A DNA stretch of 5,350 bases from Gammaproteobacteria bacterium. GTDB taxonomy: Bacteria > Pseudomonadota > Gammaproteobacteria > Eutrophobiales > Eutrophobiaceae. Shown here in pieces: positions 3,403 through 5,350 of the stretch. Within the stretch, counting starts at the first letter, position 1, and each line of letters begins with the position of its first letter. The notes below the pieces were generated by a model. That model searched no databases, was not told where the DNA came from, and worked only from the letters and a program-made list of their open reading frames with translations. The position numbers and the translations under genes were made by a program. The DNA lies in contig VYCZ01000186.1 of assembly GCA_009843675.1 (NCBI GenBank), positions 1 to 5,350 on the forward strand. Reading direction: 5' to 3'.

Positions 3403-5350
3403 GAGGTCTCGCCGCTCTCACCGCAGTCCTGCTCTTGACGCTTGGGCTGCCGGAGCGAGCGGGAGCTCAGGACAGCGATGTCAGGACCTACAGAGTGACC
3501 TTCGTGGGGAAGTGGAATAGCAGCAGCACACCGGGAGGCGTCGTCGCGGGCGCCCACTTCACGAGCCTCGTCGGCGCAGTCCACAACAGCAACGTCACAT
3601 TCTGGGCGGAAGGCGGGACCGCCACGGCGGGAGTCGAACAAGTTGCCGAACTGGGAGCTACAGGGCCGTTCATCAACGAGTACAACGCGGTTCCGGCCGC
3701 CCACAAGAGGGATCTGATCCATGAGGCGGGCGGGACCAGTGCAACCGGCACGCGGAACTTCACGATCACGGTGAGCCCGGCGCACCCGCTGGTGACGCTG
3801 CTGTCGATGATTGGCCCCAGCCCGGACTGGTTCGTCGGCGTTTCCGGGCACTCGCTGCGCGACAAGCAGGGTCGGTGGAAGACGTTCGAGAGCATCGATC
3901 TCTACGCTTGGGACGCGGGGACGGAGGACGGCGCCGGGTTCTCCCTCAGTAACCCGTCGACAACTCCCCAGGGGACGATCACGAGCCTACGGGGAAGGGG
4001 GAGGTTCTCGAATTCGCCGATGGCAACACTTACCTTCACGCTCCAGGCGGCGCCGGCCCCGGTCACCGCCCTGCCGGCCCTGGTGGTGACCGGCAACGAT
4101 GAGTCCCCCGTGACCCTGTCCCCGGCCTTTGATCCCGACTCCACCGACTACACGGCCGCCGACCGCCGCAGCCTGCCAGTCTTTGGCCTGGCCCTGGCGG
4201 ACGACACCCAGGGCAGCATCGCCGCGCGCCTCGAGGCCGCGCGCCTCGAGACCGCGCCCGGCGCCGGCCGGCCGGCTGGCGCCGGGCTGACCCAGGCCCT
4301 CGCCGCGGTCCTGCCCGGCCAGTCCGTCGGCGCCCCGGCCCATGACGCCTTCGACCCGGCCCGGGCGGAGTCCCGGGTGGACTCCGGCTGGGTCGCCCCG
4401 TCCGCCCCGGTCAACTGGCAAGCCCTGCTTGATAATGCCGACTTTGTCCTGCCCCTGACCAGGACACCTGCCGGCGAGCCCGCCCCCACCGGTCTTGACT
4501 CCCTCACCTTGTGGAGCGACGGCGCCTACCGCCATTTACGCGGCCACAGTGACGGCCTGGCTTGGCATGGCGACCTCCAGGGCGCGCGCCTGGGCGCCGA
4601 GCTGCGCGTCACTGAGTCCCTCACGGCCGGGACCGCCGTCGGCTGGCAACGCGCCGGCTGGGACGAGCGGGATACCGATACCAGCGACCGCCACACCCTG
4701 ACCCTCATCGGCGTCCACCCCTACGCCGGCTGGACCGGCGCGCGCCTGTCCGCCTGGGCCGGCGGCGGGCTGGGCTGGGGCGAACTTAACAGTCGCCGGG
4801 ACGACATCACCCGGCGCGAGAACATCAACACCCGCACTCTGGGCGGCGGCCTGGACAGCCGGCTGTGGGACACGGTGGCCTTAAGCGTGCGCCTCAAGGC
4901 CGAGGGCCTGCTCACGGCGCTCAAGACCGACGCCGTCCGCGTCGACTCCCACCGCCTGCGCCTGGCCCTTGAGGTCGACCATACCCGGCGCTTGGCCCAG
5001 GCCGCCACCCTCACCCCGACCCTGCAACTGGGCCTGCGTCGGGACGGCGGTGACGGCCGGGGCGGGCTGGGCGCGGAGCTGGGCGGCGCCCTGCGCTACA
5101 CCGGCGGATCCCTCATCCTGCATGGACAGGCGCGTACCCTTATCGGACGCAACGGCTATAAGGAGTGGGGAATCCAGGGCCTCGCCGAGTGGCGCGCGCG
5201 CCCCGACGGGCGCGGCCTGACGTTGCGCCTTACGCCCGGCATCGGCCGCGCCGACAGCGGTCTGGCGCAGTTGTGGACCCGGGGCCTGCGCGAGGAGATG
5301 ACCCCCCAGGCGCCCCAAAACTACGCCGCCCGCCTGGACGTGAACCTGAG
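3399..5350 (+). CDS. Spondin-domain protein with C-terminal autotransporter-type barrel (3' end outside window)
   Basis: The frame is continuous from ATG 3399 for 650 codons to the window edge, with no stop. Residues 1-23 are a signal peptide (hydrophobic LAALTAVLLLTLGL, cleavage after AGA). Residues ~30-214 match the spondin_N domain: TYRVTFVGKW, PGGVVAGAHFTSLVGAVHN, the hallmark PSPDWFVGVSG at 140-150, DAGTEDGAGFSLSNP, and closing ATLTFTL. Residues ~228-253 (VTGNDESPVTLSPAFDPDST followed by DYTA) resemble a partial cadherin-like repeat. A Pro/Ala/Gly-rich linker runs to ~367. From ~368 (LWSDGAYRHLRGHSDGLAW, then GARLGAELRVTESLTAGTAV) alternating amphipathic strands with repeated GW, GLG and RLD-like patterns indicate an outer-membrane barrel. 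Inferred role: surface-anchored or surface-exposed adhesive domain. The start is ATGA-coupled to the PIN remnant; AGGA lies only two bases upstream. The barrel half is markedly richer in GC than the spondin half. Confidence 0.8.
   Translation, partial: MRGLAALTAVLLLTLGLPERAGAQDSDVRTYRVTFVGKWNSSSTPGGVVAGAHFTSLVGAVHNSNVTFWAEGGTATAGVEQVAELGATGPFINEYNAVPAAHKRDLIHEAGGTSATGTRNFTITVSPAHPLVTLLSMIGPSPDWFVGVSGHSLRDKQGRWKTFESIDLYAWDAGTEDGAGFSLSNPSTTPQGTITSLRGRGRFSNSPMATLTFTLQAAPAPVTALPALVVTGNDESPVTLSPAFDPDSTDYTAADRRSLPVFGLALADDTQGSIAARLEAARLETAPGAGRPAGAGLTQALAAVLPGQSVGAPAHDAFDPARAESRVDSGWVAPSAPVNWQALLDNADFVLPLTRTPAGEPAPTGLDSLTLWSDGAYRHLRGHSDGLAWHGDLQGARLGAELRVTESLTAGTAVGWQRAGWDERDTDTSDRHTLTLIGVHPYAGWTGARLSAWAGGGLGWGELNSRRDDITRRENINTRTLGGGLDSRLWDTVALSVRLKAEGLLTALKTDAVRVDSHRLRLALEVDHTRRLAQAATLTPTLQLGLRRDGGDGRGGLGAELGGALRYTGGSLILHGQARTLIGRNGYKEWGIQGLAEWRARPDGRGLTLRLTPGIGRADSGLAQLWTRGLREEMTPQAPQNYAARLDVNL
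4221..4250 (+). repeat. Perfect tandem duplication of a 15-base unit in the linker of the spondin gene
   Basis: GCCGCGCGCCTCGAG occurs twice head to tail (4221-4235 and 4236-4250), encoding AARLE twice. The length is a multiple of three, so the frame is kept. The identity of the copies suggests a recent slippage or duplication event in the disordered linker before the barrel. Confidence 0.9.
4257..4286. repeat. GC-rich inverted repeat inside the linker of the spondin gene
   Basis: CCCGGCGCC (4257-4265) and GGCGCCGGG (4278-4286) are perfect 9-bp complements. The inner bases extend the stem to 12 of 13 pairs around a GGCC loop. The repeat encodes part of the Pro/Gly/Ala-rich linker and lies seven bases after the 15-base tandem duplication. 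A very stable mRNA hairpin is expected. There is no T-run, so it is not a terminator. Confidence 0.75.

Noticed and set aside
3300..5318. Several long open frames on the minus strand, and short plus-strand frames, across the GC-rich region
   Set aside because: They lie opposite or within the continuous spondin-barrel frame, have low-complexity Arg/Ala/Gly/Pro composition, and lack ribosome-binding sites. They are shadows produced by high GC at third codon positions.

Overview
The window looks like an accessory region of a Gram-negative bacterium, most likely a gammaproteobacterium. The reasons are two Sec-exported envelope proteins (an outer-membrane beta-barrel and a spondin-domain protein with an autotransporter-type barrel) and several type II toxin-antitoxin (TA) genes or fragments. 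I cannot name the genus. Base composition is uneven: about the first 2.3 kb is AT-rich, and the last 1.2 kb is very GC-rich.

Layout. (1) 1-450 is a mosaic of fragments. It holds the 3' end of an unrecognised + strand gene, joined by ATGA to the first ~18 codons of an AlbA_2/RecG-like gene that breaks off. A minus-strand stretch then resembles part of a phage XkdF-type protease. (2) 448-1838 is a dense minus-strand array of six tiny genes read from 1838 down to 448: an unknown 79-aa protein, a 98-aa two-TM membrane protein with its own promoter and strong Shine-Dalgarno, a 48-aa unknown, a 64-aa antitoxin, a C-terminally truncated ParE/RelE toxin, and a 100-aa exported protein. From the membrane protein onward every junction is a short overlap. 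(3) 1839-2162 is the divergent intergenic region, with a nested imperfect palindrome at 1918-1981. (4) 2163-3178 on the + strand is a second antitoxin, homologous to the first, whose stop overlaps (ATGA) the start of a 279-aa outer-membrane beta-barrel protein where a toxin would be expected. (5) 3197-3402 is a third TA remnant: the last codons of a probable antitoxin, ATGA-coupled to the first third of a PIN-domain toxin. (6) 3399 to the window end is a long open frame, ATGA-coupled to the PIN remnant: signal peptide, spondin domain, a short cadherin-like piece, a low-complexity linker and the start of an outer-membrane barrel. It is open at position 5350.

The most notable pattern is that three times in this window a broken TA module (toxin truncated or absent) runs with a 4-nt start/stop overlap into a gene for a Sec-exported protein. 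The antitoxin and the residual toxin start seem to supply the translational lead-in for envelope cargo. Whether this is a selected arrangement or decay by recombination cannot be decided from one window. No tRNA, rRNA, CRISPR array, transposase or convincing Rho-independent terminator was found.
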